DNA of 64,000 nt from Acinetobacter sp. ANC 4169 (GCF_002135355.1 NZ_NEGE01000014.1:1-64000), one strand, 5' to 3'. Shown: positions 24,936-34,252, counted from the first letter of the stretch. A program made the numbers and translations. Notes: generated from the letters alone by a model not told the origin.

Positions 24936-25508
24936 ATGCTGAAAAAAACGATTGTTGCTGCTTTAACTTTAGGGATTTTTTCTAATGCTGCTTTCGCAAC
25001 TGAATTTCAAGATAAACAAGCAATTATGAAAATGATGAATCAGTATATTAATGCTGTAGCTTGTGCAACAAGTAAGGTTGAACTGAAGGACATTGTAAAT
25101 ATTCATCCTCCTAAAGAAGATTATACAGGTTCAACCTATTATGTTCTTTGGAGCGGTGATAAAGGATGTGAAGGTGGTTCAGGTACAATGTCAGCATATA
25201 TTTCTGAGGTATCAAGATACTCAACAAGCCGTCCATTTTTAGTAAATACTGATGATGCTTTAGGTGATAATAACGAGAAGGCATGGGCGACTAGATCATC
25301 TTTTACTAATTACCGTTTTATAAACTCTATGAAGAAGACACAAGACGGTTTGTTGGAGATCGTTAGTTGGAACTATGCAGATGATATTTATGGCGGTAAA
25401 GACGGGGGGAATAATTTTCCTGCCAATAAATTTAAATACACTTTAGCCTTAGATGAAGAATCAGGTTGGAAAGTTATTAAGCAAGTTTTGTTAGAGCAAA
25501 ATAAATAA
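24936..25508 (+). CDS. Exported hypothetical protein, 190 aa
   Basis: Signal peptide MLKKTIVAALTLGIFSNAAFA with cleavage after AFA, then a mature domain of about 169 residues. The mature part has two Cys (VACATSK, DKGCEGGSG) that may form a disulphide, and aromatic strands ending in SGWKVIKQVLLEQ. Composition suggests a small mixed alpha/beta secreted fold; no family is recognised. The ribosome site is AGAGGGG. It stands between the replication module and the repeat array with its own terminator, so it looks like independent cargo. Confidence 0.75.
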   Translation: MLKKTIVAALTLGIFSNAAFATEFQDKQAIMKMMNQYINAVACATSKVELKDIVNIHPPKEDYTGSTYYVLWSGDKGCEGGSGTMSAYISEVSRYSTSRPFLVNTDDALGDNNEKAWATRSSFTNYRFINSMKKTQDGLLEIVSWNYADDIYGGKDGGNNFPANKFKYTLALDEESGWKVIKQVLLEQNK

Positions 25509-25511
25509 GTC

Positions 25512-25538
25512 AAAAAGCCCTGTGAAAAGGGCTTTTTT
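25512..25538 (+). terminator. Terminator of the exported protein gene
   Basis: AAAAAGCCCT (25512-25521) pairs with AGGGCTTTTT (25528-25537), immediately after the stop. Confidence 0.88.
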
Positions 25539-25685
25539 ATTCCCGGATTTCAATGAAATCAAACATTAATCAATAGTTAAAAAACATACTGTTTTAGTGC
25601 GAAAAATGATTAGTGAATTGATATATAGGGTAAAGATACTTCATAAAGAACATTGAACTAGTTGTCTAACCGGTCTTGATTTAAC

Positions 25686-26133
25686 GTGCGCAAAATAAAA
25701 AAATAGCCATTTGGGTGCGTACAGTCGTGCGCACGGTGTATTTTACAAAAAGATGATGAGCTTTTATGAGATGTACAATGATTTCTTAAAGTATTCTTAT
25801 TTTAATAAGATATTGATTTTTATTATTAATTTTTAATTATTTTAGGTGTTGAAAATATGAACGAATGAAAACGAGTGATTTGTAAGTGTGCGCAAGCATC
25901 TAAAAATATTGGAGTGCGTACCATTTTGCGCACAGTTTTGCGCACGATATATCTTCGTAAAGCCTGTAGGAATTTAACGGATATAGTCGTTTTTCAAAAG
26001 GTTGTATTTTATTAAACATTTGATTTTTAATAATAAATCTTATTTTTGTTTTAATGATAATCTTGTTGAAAATATGATAATCAGTGTGCGCACTTGTACC
26101 TAAAAATGTCTAGCTGCGTACGGTCTGCGCACG
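25686..26133. repeat. Array of three ~200-bp-spaced TGCGCA/TGCGTAC modules upstream of hsdM
   Basis: Three similar modules begin at 25686, 25888 and 26086. Each contains GTGCGCA, 26-29 bp later TGCGTAC (25716, 25915, 26115), and 12 bp later TGCGCAC (25728, about 25927, about 26126); the second has an extra TGCGCAC at 25939. Linkers are AT-rich and partly alike (TGTTGAAAATATGA occurs before modules 2 and 3). The array fills most of the 780 bp between the exported-protein terminator and hsdM, with no gene in it. Confidence 0.75.
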
Positions 26134-26324
26134 CTTCATTCTATGAATGAACTTGGCGCAAAACGTCTTGTTTTTATAAAAGGTTTGTACTCTTGAATCA
26201 AGATATTTAGGGGCGAACCAATGTGAACTTTGAATCAATTTATAGGTAATATAACTTAAAAAAAAGGAACAAATATGGCAAAGTAGCGTCATCTTAAAAT
26301 AATGATTTTTGGTTGATTTTTAAT

Positions 26325-27893
26325 ATGACCCAAGTACAACTGCAACAATTACAAAAACAACTTTGGAATATTGCCAATACTTTGCGCGGCACCATGGGCG
26401 CCGATGAATTCCGTGATTACATTCTGGGTTTTATTTTCTTTAAATATTTATCGGAAAAGTCGGTGAACTTTGCCAACGAATTGCTCGATGGCGAAGACCT
26501 CAGCTTTTTAGAATTAGATGAAAATAATCCTGAGCATGTGCCGTACATCGAAGAAATTAAAAAGAATGCCATTGCCGAAGTCGGTTATGCGCTCACACCA
26601 AAACAACTATTCCATACCTTAGCCGAGCGTGGTCGTCAGGGCGAATTTATTCTAGATGATTTAACTGCGACCTTAAAATCGATTGAACAAAGCACTTTAG
26701 GTACCGACTCTGCCGATGACTTTGCCAACCTGTTTGAAGATTTGGATCTAAACTCGACCAAGCTTGGCAATAATGCTAGTGACCGTAATGCACTGGTGGC
26801 GAAAGTCCTGAGTCATTTAGATGACATTGATTTTGATATTAGTAATACCGAAGCCGATGTACTGGGTGATGCCTACGAATACCTGATTGGCGAATTTGCC
26901 TCAGGCGCGGGCAAAAAAGCGGGGGAATTCTATACCCCGCAAACAGTATCGACTTTACTGGCGAAGATTGTCACCCAAGGCAAAGACCGTTTACGTTCAG
27001 TCTATGATCCGACTTGTGGTTCGGGTTCGTTGCTGCTGCGGGTCAAACGTGAAGTCAAAGATGTCGATATGATTTACGGTCAGGAAATGAACCGTACTAC
27101 CTACAACTTGGCACGCATGAACATGATTCTGCATGATGTGCATTTTGCCAAGTTCGACATCAAGCAGGAAAATACTTTAACCCGTCCGCAGCATTTAGAT
27201 AAAAAATTTGATGCGGTGGTGGCGAATCCGCCATTTTCCGCAAAATGGTCTGCCGATCCGTTATTTTTACAAGATGAACGCTTTGCCGCTTATGGCAAAT
27301 TGGCACCAAGTTCTAAAGCCGATATGGCTTTTGTACAGCACATGCTGTATCAACTGGATGACAATGGCACCATGGCAGTGGTGTTACCGCATGGGGTATT
27401 GTTCCGTGGTTCGAGTGAGGGCGTGATTCGCCAGTATTTGATTGAGCAGATGAACGTGGTGGATGCCATTATTGGTTTACCCGCCAATATTTTCTATGGC
27501 ACTTCAATTCCGACCTGTATTTTGGTGTTGAAGAAAAACCGTGAGCATAGCGGCAATATTTTGTTTATTGATGCCAGCAATGATTTTGAAAAGCAGAAGA
27601 ACCAAAACAAGTTATTGCCTGAGCATTTGGATAAGATTGTTGCGGCATTTGAACAGCGTGAAAATATTGAAAAATATGCGCATGTCGCAACTTTACAAGA
27701 AGTGAAAGATAACGATTACAACCTGAATATTCCGCGTTATGTGGATACCTTTGAAGCGGAAGCCGAGATTGATTTAGATGCGATTGCAAAACAGCTTCAA
27801 GCTTTGGAAGTAGACAGCCAAAAAACTGATGTTGTGATTGCAGATTTCTGCAAAGAGCTAGATATTGTTTCACCGTTTGCGGAGGTGAAGTAA
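26325..27893 (+). CDS. hsdM: Type I restriction-modification methyltransferase subunit HsdM
   Basis: 522-aa adenine-N6 methyltransferase subunit. It shows the HsdM N-terminal helical domain (LWNIANTLRGTMGADEFRDYILGFIFFKYLSEK), GEFYTPQTVSTLL, the SAM motif DPTCGSGSLLLR and the catalytic NPPF in VVANPPFSAKW. With HsdS it forms the methylase M2S1, and with HsdR the full restriction complex. ATG 26325 is preferred over an in-frame TTG at 26313. No strong ribosome site is seen. It is the first gene of the operon and overlaps hsdS by one base (TAATG). GC content is higher than in surrounding island genes. Confidence 0.97.
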   Translation: MTQVQLQQLQKQLWNIANTLRGTMGADEFRDYILGFIFFKYLSEKSVNFANELLDGEDLSFLELDENNPEHVPYIEEIKKNAIAEVGYALTPKQLFHTLAERGRQGEFILDDLTATLKSIEQSTLGTDSADDFANLFEDLDLNSTKLGNNASDRNALVAKVLSHLDDIDFDISNTEADVLGDAYEYLIGEFASGAGKKAGEFYTPQTVSTLLAKIVTQGKDRLRSVYDPTCGSGSLLLRVKREVKDVDMIYGQEMNRTTYNLARMNMILHDVHFAKFDIKQENTLTRPQHLDKKFDAVVANPPFSAKWSADPLFLQDERFAAYGKLAPSSKADMAFVQHMLYQLDDNGTMAVVLPHGVLFRGSSEGVIRQYLIEQMNVVDAIIGLPANIFYGTSIPTCILVLKKNREHSGNILFIDASNDFEKQKNQNKLLPEHLDKIVAAFEQRENIEKYAHVATLQEVKDNDYNLNIPRYVDTFEAEAEIDLDAIAKQLQALEVDSQKTDVVIADFCKELDIVSPFAEVK

Positions 27894-29113
27894 TGGCTGC
27901 ACCAAAGTTACGTTTTAAAGAGTTTGATGGGGATTGGATAAAATCTAAATTAGGTAGTGAAGCACAATTTTTCCAAGGAGAACAAGTTTCACTAGATGAT
28001 CAATGTAGTGAATACGCTCATGGGTTAATTAAATTTTTAAGAATTGAGAATTTCACACAAAAATCTAAAGATTTTAGATATATAAGATATACAGGTTCAC
28101 AAGAGAAGATTCTAGGTGAGCAAGATATTGCTATTGTTAGATACGGTGCAACTGCTGGATTCATCTGTTCAGGTGAAACAGGCGTAATAGCTAATAATCT
28201 TTTTAAAGTAAGTGTAGATAACAAAAAAATTAATCAAAAATATTTAGAGTTAGTTTTAAAAACAGAAAAAACATTTAACTACTTTCAAGCAGAAATGTCT
28301 GGCGGAGCTATGCCAGCTCTAAATTTTAAAATTGTAGGCAATTTAGATATAACTTATTCCTCAATTCAAGAACAAACCAAAATCGCTTCTTTTCTTTCCG
28401 CTGTGGATGAAAAGATCAACCAACTCACGCAAAAACATGAGCTACTGAGCCAATATAAACAAGGCATGATGCAAAAGCTGTTTAGTCAGGAAATTCGTTT
28501 TAAAGCGGATGATGGCAGGGAATTTGGGGAGTGGCGAAAAGCAAAAGTAGGCAATATTACAGAAACAATTTTTGGATATCCTTTTGATAGTAAAGAAATG
28601 GTTGAAGACAACAATGGTATTCCTTTAATGCGAGGAATTAATATTGGTGAATGTCATATTAGGCATTCATTTGAACTTGATCGGTTTTTTCTCAAAGATA
28701 CTTCCAAATTAGAAAAGTATTTTGTCAGAGTTAATGACATTGTCCTGAGCATGGATGGTTCCAAAGTAGGACGCAACTCTGCTTTTGTCACAGTAAAAGA
28801 TGCAGGCTCTTTACTTGTTCAGCGTGTTTGTATTTTGCGTGAAAAAGAAAATACAAATATTCAATATGTTTATCAATGGATCATATCAAAAGAATTTCAT
28901 AGATATGTAGATCAAGTTAAAACCAGCTCCGGTATTCCTCATATAAGTGGTAAGCAAATTCAAGATTATGAAATCAGTTACCCTTGTTTAGAAGAACAAA
29001 CCAAAATCGCTAACTTCCTCTTTGCCATTGACCAAAAAATTGAAGTCGTTACACAGCAAATTGAACAGGCCAAGCAGTGGAAAAAAGGCTTGTTACAGCA
29101 GATGTTTGTGTAG
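27893..29113 (+). CDS. hsdS: Type I restriction specificity subunit HsdS
   Basis: 406-aa DNA-recognition subunit with two target-recognition domains. TRD1 spans about residues 1-155; then comes the conserved spacer EEQ-type repeat EQTKIASFLSAVDEKINQLTQ with QGMMQKLFSQEIRF. TRD2 spans about residues 210-360, then the second copy EEQTKIANFLFAIDQKIEVVTQ with KKGLLQQMFV. The paired spacers set the gap between the two half-sites. Both TRDs are AT-rich compared with the spacers and with hsdM, which suits exchange of specificity domains. The recognition sequence cannot be read from this. Confidence 0.95.
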   Translation: MAAPKLRFKEFDGDWIKSKLGSEAQFFQGEQVSLDDQCSEYAHGLIKFLRIENFTQKSKDFRYIRYTGSQEKILGEQDIAIVRYGATAGFICSGETGVIANNLFKVSVDNKKINQKYLELVLKTEKTFNYFQAEMSGGAMPALNFKIVGNLDITYSSIQEQTKIASFLSAVDEKINQLTQKHELLSQYKQGMMQKLFSQEIRFKADDGREFGEWRKAKVGNITETIFGYPFDSKEMVEDNNGIPLMRGINIGECHIRHSFELDRFFLKDTSKLEKYFVRVNDIVLSMDGSKVGRNSAFVTVKDAGSLLVQRVCILREKENTNIQYVYQWIISKEFHRYVDQVKTSSGIPHISGKQIQDYEISYPCLEEQTKIANFLFAIDQKIEVVTQQIEQAKQWKKGLLQQMFV

Positions 29114-29123
29114 GGGGAACCGA

Positions 29124-30023
29124 ATGCAACTTTATCAAACCCAAGCACAGACATTACTAGAACTCACCGAAGATCCTTTTCGTTTGGAAAGAGAAATTCA
29201 AAGCCTGTTTGAAAGCAATCTTTACAGTTTTACAGGTCTGGAATTCATCAAGTCCGAGTTCACGATCAAGAATAATCGTATAGATACACTGGCTTTCGAT
29301 CCCGAAAGTCAGGCTTTCGTAATTATAGAATACAAGCGTGAACGCAATTATAGCGTGATTGACCAAGGCGTTTCTTATCTGAATCTGATGCTCGACTATA
29401 AGGCCGATTTTATCGTTGAGTACAATGAGAGCCAGAGCAAACAGCTTAAACGTCAGGATGTCGACTGGTCCCAGAGCCGAATCATCTTTGTTTCACCGAG
29501 CTTTACTGACTTTCAAAAGCAGTCTACTAATTTTAAAGACTTCAGCATTGAGCTGTGGGAAATCAAACGCTATCAGGGTGGAATTATTTCAGTCAATCCA
29601 TTGCAGAAAACCAAATCAGCCCCTTCAATTAAGCAAGTGCAAAAGATGGGGTCTGAAGACATTAAAAAAATTGCTAAAGAAATCCAGACATATGATGAAG
29701 CTTATCACTTGGCGGATAAGTCTGATGACATTAAAGAGCTATATGAGCAATTCAGGGATTCGATTTTAAATCTAGCACCTGACATAGAAATGAATATTCG
29801 AAAAAACTATATTGCCTTTAAATGTAAGAATTCCAATCTTTTATATGTGCATTTTTTCAAAGATTTCATACGTTTTGATATTAGTGAGCAAAAAAAGAAA
29901 TTAATCGATGATCCTAGAAATTTTTTTAAGGATGTGGTTGATGGAAATTATTGTGCTGTGAAAGTTAAAGATAGTGAAAATTTAGAATATATCTTGAGTT
30001 TAATTAAACAAACATTGAAGTGA
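29124..30023 (+). CDS. PD-(D/E)XK nuclease-like protein with DUF5655 C-terminus
   Basis: 299-aa protein between hsdS and hsdR. The N-terminal half has a PD-(D/E)XK-like core: helix with Glu24 (REIQSLFE), Asp54 in NRIDTLAFD, then Glu69 and Lys71 in FVIIEYKRERN, and a Gln-containing helix (VIDQGVSYLNLML). The C-terminal 100 residues (IKELYEQFRDSILNLAPDIE to YILSLIKQTL) resemble DUF5655. Start ATG 29124 has GGGGGA. The frame is open into the hsdS end without a ribosome site. Related proteins occur in restriction loci but their role is not established; it could be a second nuclease or a regulator. Confidence 0.8.
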   Translation: MQLYQTQAQTLLELTEDPFRLEREIQSLFESNLYSFTGLEFIKSEFTIKNNRIDTLAFDPESQAFVIIEYKRERNYSVIDQGVSYLNLMLDYKADFIVEYNESQSKQLKRQDVDWSQSRIIFVSPSFTDFQKQSTNFKDFSIELWEIKRYQGGIISVNPLQKTKSAPSIKQVQKMGSEDIKKIAKEIQTYDEAYHLADKSDDIKELYEQFRDSILNLAPDIEMNIRKNYIAFKCKNSNLLYVHFFKDFIRFDISEQKKKLIDDPRNFFKDVVDGNYCAVKVKDSENLEYILSLIKQTLK

Positions 30024-30051
30024 ATAATTTAAGATTTTAGAGGGAAAGGAA

Positions 30052-32928
30052 ATGACAGTACAAAGCGAATACCAACTTGAAAACGAACTGATTAGCCAGC
30101 TCAAGCAATTGGGATATGCTGTGGTGACCATCAAGGACGAAAGCCAACTACTGTCTAACCTGAAAACCCAGATTGAACGTGCCAATGGACTAGCGCCACT
30201 GTCAGGAACGGAATGGAAGCAGGTCATTAGTTTTTTGAATACCGGAACGGTCTTTGAACGGGCCAAGAACCTACGTGATCTGTTTCCAGTCAAATTTGAT
30301 GACGGCAGCAGCAAGCACATCTTTTTCCTGTCCGATGATCCAAGCAAAAACATCTATCAGGTGACCAATCAAATCACCATCGACCACCGCGACTATAATG
30401 GCAGAACCAGCCGTTTTGATGTGACCTTACTGGTCAATGGTTTGCCTTTGGTACAGATTGAGCTGAAAAAGCGCGGTATGGAAATCGCCGAAGCCTTTAA
30501 TCAAACGCAACGCTATATTCGTGAAGCGTATTGGGCTGGGCAAGGGCTGTTTGGCTTTATCCAGTTGTTTGTGATTAGTAATGGTGCCAATACCCGTTAT
30601 TACTCCAACGGCACCACAGGCATCGAGTTTGCCTTTCCATGGGCGGATGTCCATAACAAACACATCAATGAAATTGTCGACTTTGCCGAAGCTTTTTTCA
30701 ATCAGCAGCATCTGACCCAAATGCTGACTCAGTACATGGTGCTGCTAGAAACCACCAAAAGCCTGATGGTGCTACGTCCCTATCAGATTTATGCGGTACA
30801 GAAAATTGTTGAGCATGTGCAAACCTCCAATCAGAACGGCTATATCTGGCACACTACAGGTTCAGGTAAAACCTTGACTTCATTTAAAGCCAGTCAGATC
30901 ATCATGCAAATGCCCGATGTAGAAAAGGTCTTGTTTGTGGTGGATCGTAACGACCTCGATACGCAAACCTCAAGAGAATTTAATGCTTTTAAAGCCGACA
31001 GCGTCGACAGTACCGATAACACGTCTACCTTGGTTAAACAGCTGGATCAACGTCATGACAAACTGATTGTGACCACCATCCAAAAACTCAATCGGGCCAT
31101 TAGTACCGAGCGTTATTTAGAATCCATTGATTATCTCAAAAATAAAAAAGTGGTATTTATCTTTGATGAATGTCATCGCAGTCAATTTGGTAACACCCAT
31201 CAGAACATCAAAAAGTTTTTCAGCAATGCACAAATGTTTGGTTTTACCGGTACGCCCATTTTTGAAAAGAACAGCCAAAGCAAAGCAGGTTTAAAACTGA
31301 CCACAGACTACCTGTTTAATGCGTGTTTGCATAAATACGTGATTGTAGATGCGATCCGTGATCGTAACGTCTTGCAGTTCCAGATTGATTATCGTGGCAA
31401 ATACACCGCCAAAGGCATGGCGACTAATGACAGTTATGAGGAAGATGTAGAAGGCATCGATACCAAAGAACTGTATGACAACCCGCAACGCCTAGAAATG
31501 ATTGCCCGCTACATTGTCAATATCCACGATACCAAAACCCGTAATCGTGAATTTACCACAATGTTCTGTGTCAGTTCGGTCGAAACACTGACCCAATATT
31601 ACGACCTCTTTGAAAAGGTGCAGGCTGAAAAACAAATTGAAGATGAAGCACAAGGTCGGATATTTAAACCGTTGACCATTGCCACCATCTTTTCCTATGC
31701 GGCAAATGAGGCTGTATCGACTGATGACTTAAATGGCTTAATTCATGAAGAAGCCGCAGATATTCCAAGTCAGGTCAATTCATCCAGTCGGGATAAGCTG
31801 GATCGCTACATTGCAAATTACAATCGACAGTTCAAAACTAACTACAACTCTGGTGATCAATTTTATGCGTACTACCGCGATATCGCACAGCGCGTAAAAA
31901 ACAGGCAGATTGATATTCTAATCGTGGTCAATATGTTCCTCACGGGCTTTGATTCGAAACCTCTGAATACGTTGTATGTAGATAAAAACCTTAAATATCA
32001 TGGTCTAATACAGGCTTTTTCACGGACTAACCGTGTCTATAACGATAAAAAACCATTTGGCAATATCATCTGTTTCCGCAATCTGAAACGCGCCACAGAT
32101 GAAGCACTGGCGCTATTTTCCAATAAAGAAACAACCAAGATTGTACTTGTTCCCAGCTATGCGGAAATCGAACAGGATTACCAAGCAGCGGTGAGCAAAT
32201 TGTTTGCCTTAACGCCCAATTACCAATCAGTCGATGACCTTGTCACTGAAGAACAGCAACTCGAATTTATTAAGGCCTTCCGTGAAGTGATGCGCTATAA
32301 CGCGCAATTACAAACTTTTATTGAATACGATCAAGACCAAACACAACTCGATAAGCAGCACTTTGCGAATTTTGCCTCTAAGTATGCAGACCTATGTCGT
32401 GCCGTTAGAAAGACCACCAAGAAAGACAAAGTATCGGTACTGGATGATGTCGATTTTCAACTGGATTTACTGCACAGTGACCGCATTAATGTGGGGTATA
32501 TTATCAACCTCCTACAACTGGTGATTGATACAGATTCAGAGGACAAGCGTCAGAAGTACCAAGCGCAAATTTACGATTTAATCAGTAGCGATATTAGCTT
32601 GCACGATAAGCAAGACCTGATTCAAAAATTCATTGAAGAAAACATGCCGAAGATGATCAATGGGCAGAGCGTCCAAACGGCTTTTGCTGCATTCTGGGAT
32701 GCAGAAAAAGAACAAGCCTATCAGCATCTTTGTAAAGAAGAAAACCTGAAACCAGAAGCGATGAAAACGGTTTTAGATAACTATGAATTCACGAAGCGTT
32801 TACCACGGAAGGAAGAACTAAAAGACTTACCAAACTATAAGGTTAAGCTGTTTGAGCGGGAGAGTGTATTTAATCAGTTGTGGGATAGGACGAGAAAATT
32901 TATTCAGACTTTTTATACTGGCCTTTGA
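30052..32928 (+). CDS. hsdR: Type I restriction endonuclease subunit HsdR
   Basis: 958-aa motor and nuclease subunit that translocates and cuts DNA lacking the methyl mark. The N-terminal nuclease domain has RFDVTLLVNGLPLVQIELKKRG (Asp ... Glu-x-Lys). The helicase has Walker A HTTGSGKTLTS, the box VFIFDECHRSQFG, motif III FGFTGTPIF and later motifs TGFDSKPLNTLYVDK and QAFSRTNRVY. The length and complete motifs suggest an active enzyme. The ribosome site is AGAGGGAAAGGA. It belongs to the five-gene operon; the accessory gene at 32936 follows 7 bp after its stop. Confidence 0.97.
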   Translation: MTVQSEYQLENELISQLKQLGYAVVTIKDESQLLSNLKTQIERANGLAPLSGTEWKQVISFLNTGTVFERAKNLRDLFPVKFDDGSSKHIFFLSDDPSKNIYQVTNQITIDHRDYNGRTSRFDVTLLVNGLPLVQIELKKRGMEIAEAFNQTQRYIREAYWAGQGLFGFIQLFVISNGANTRYYSNGTTGIEFAFPWADVHNKHINEIVDFAEAFFNQQHLTQMLTQYMVLLETTKSLMVLRPYQIYAVQKIVEHVQTSNQNGYIWHTTGSGKTLTSFKASQIIMQMPDVEKVLFVVDRNDLDTQTSREFNAFKADSVDSTDNTSTLVKQLDQRHDKLIVTTIQKLNRAISTERYLESIDYLKNKKVVFIFDECHRSQFGNTHQNIKKFFSNAQMFGFTGTPIFEKNSQSKAGLKLTTDYLFNACLHKYVIVDAIRDRNVLQFQIDYRGKYTAKGMATNDSYEEDVEGIDTKELYDNPQRLEMIARYIVNIHDTKTRNREFTTMFCVSSVETLTQYYDLFEKVQAEKQIEDEAQGRIFKPLTIATIFSYAANEAVSTDDLNGLIHEEAADIPSQVNSSSRDKLDRYIANYNRQFKTNYNSGDQFYAYYRDIAQRVKNRQIDILIVVNMFLTGFDSKPLNTLYVDKNLKYHGLIQAFSRTNRVYNDKKPFGNIICFRNLKRATDEALALFSNKETTKIVLVPSYAEIEQDYQAAVSKLFALTPNYQSVDDLVTEEQQLEFIKAFREVMRYNAQLQTFIEYDQDQTQLDKQHFANFASKYADLCRAVRKTTKKDKVSVLDDVDFQLDLLHSDRINVGYIINLLQLVIDTDSEDKRQKYQAQIYDLISSDISLHDKQDLIQKFIEENMPKMINGQSVQTAFAAFWDAEKEQAYQHLCKEENLKPEAMKTVLDNYEFTKRLPRKEELKDLPNYKVKLFERESVFNQLWDRTRKFIQTFYTGL

Positions 32929-32935
32929 GTAGATA

Positions 32936-34174
32936 ATGGATATGCAGAATATTGATGCTCAAGTAGATGCCTTACTGACTGATCCAGTGACAGCAAATAA
33001 ATACCTTTCGTACTTTGATAAAGATATTAAAAAACGATGTATTGAAAAAAGTGAGTTCTTTGCACAAACCTTAATTCATGATGAAGATGCTGAAATTAGA
33101 CAGTTATGTGCTGTGCATTATGAGTTTTTAGCCTTAAAACTTATCGCAGATGGCGATGCTACTGTTCGTGCGGCATGTGCAGAAAAATGGGAGTCTTGTG
33201 CTAAGTATTTATTTGCAGATGATAGCTATGAAGTACGTCAAGCATGTCTAGATTGGGAGTTATGTCATCCTCTGATATTGATGAATGATGCTGAGTGGCA
33301 ATCAGATATATTACAAACAGTTTCCTTAACGGGAATTGATTCAGATGTACTAGAAGAGAAAGAAAGGGCTAGAGAAATTTTAGAAAATGAAATTGCTACT
33401 GATGATAATTTTGCTGATATTTGTGTAGAGTTAGAGAACAAATGGATCAAACAAAAGTGCGCTGAAAGTTGGAGATTATGTGCTTTAAAATTAGTGCATA
33501 GTGAAGATGAAGATCTTGTTGAAATAAGTATTCAGCGGCTTTTGGAAGATAATGATTGGTACTGTATAGAGTCAGAGGAATTAGTAAATTTATGTCATAT
33601 AGATGAACAAATGGCTCTTCAGATTTTAAATCATTATTCAGATGATTGGTGGGTGAAATCAGCTTGTGTTCAACTTTATGAAAGTTGTGCTATTCAGTTA
33701 ATGACGGATGAAGAAGATGTCATAGCAGAGCATGCTCAATTCGTGATTTTGGAAAGTCAGAACACAGAGCTAAAGTTAAATGCTTTAAAAGAATTAAATA
33801 ATTACCATACTGCAGCTATCTTGATTCAAGACCGTGATCCAGAAGTTCGTAAGGCATGTATTGCAGTTGATGAAGATTTTGCCAAAGAGCTAGTTACTGA
33901 TCATGATATGAGTGTTCGATTGGCTTGTTTAGAGGCTATAGATTGTGTAGATGAACTTGTGAATGATCATGAGGTAGAAATTCGCAAAGCTTGTGCTCGA
34001 TATTATGAGGGTGCTACTCAATTAATAAATGATGAAGATCCAGAAGTTAGAAAAATTTGTGCTGAACATTATCAATGTGCATTAGGTTTGGTAAATGATA
34101 TTGATAAAGAAGTGAGATCAATAGCGAAGATAACAGTAGAGACCAATAGAAATTTGAATCTTCCTTTTGACTAG
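32936..34174 (+). CDS. Acidic HEAT/LRV-like repeat protein, 412 aa
   Basis: Soluble, strongly acidic protein built of about twelve helical repeats of 20-25 residues. The best conserved units read DATVRAACAEKWESCAKYLF, DPEVRKACIAVDEDFAKELV, EVEIRKACARYYEGATQLIN and DPEVRKICAEHYQCALGLV, that is a D-x-x-V-R-x-x-C/A pattern as in LRV or HEAT repeats. Middle repeats (residues about 110-270) are more degenerate. No catalytic motif, signal or membrane segment is seen. It lies 7 bp after hsdR and is the last gene before attR, so it is probably cotranslated with the restriction genes. The charge suggests a DNA mimic or protein scaffold; this is inference. Confidence 0.8.
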   Translation: MDMQNIDAQVDALLTDPVTANKYLSYFDKDIKKRCIEKSEFFAQTLIHDEDAEIRQLCAVHYEFLALKLIADGDATVRAACAEKWESCAKYLFADDSYEVRQACLDWELCHPLILMNDAEWQSDILQTVSLTGIDSDVLEEKERAREILENEIATDDNFADICVELENKWIKQKCAESWRLCALKLVHSEDEDLVEISIQRLLEDNDWYCIESEELVNLCHIDEQMALQILNHYSDDWWVKSACVQLYESCAIQLMTDEEDVIAEHAQFVILESQNTELKLNALKELNNYHTAAILIQDRDPEVRKACIAVDEDFAKELVTDHDMSVRLACLEAIDCVDELVNDHEVEIRKACARYYEGATQLINDEDPEVRKICAEHYQCALGLVNDIDKEVRSIAKITVETNRNLNLPFD

Positions 34175-34230
34175 CAGAGAGGAAAGTAGGTTTTTAAAAG
34201 TATTAAGTAAAAATAAAGTGGATTTTTGAA

Positions 34231-34252
34231 TGAGGATACATATAAGGATACA
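34231..34252. promoter_or_regulatory. Right arm-type repeats beside attR
   Basis: GAGGATACA (34232-34240) and AAGGATACA (34244-34252) lie about 60 bp inside attR. They match the repeats next to attL and are probable recombination-protein sites. Confidence 0.5.

Noticed and set aside
25686..26133. Repeat array as a CRISPR
   Set aside because: Units are ~200 bp apart with partly similar AT-rich linkers, only three copies, and no cas genes.
26110..26292. 60-codon minus-strand frame before hsdM
   Set aside because: It lies in the repeat array and hsdM leader, with no ribosome site or family resemblance.
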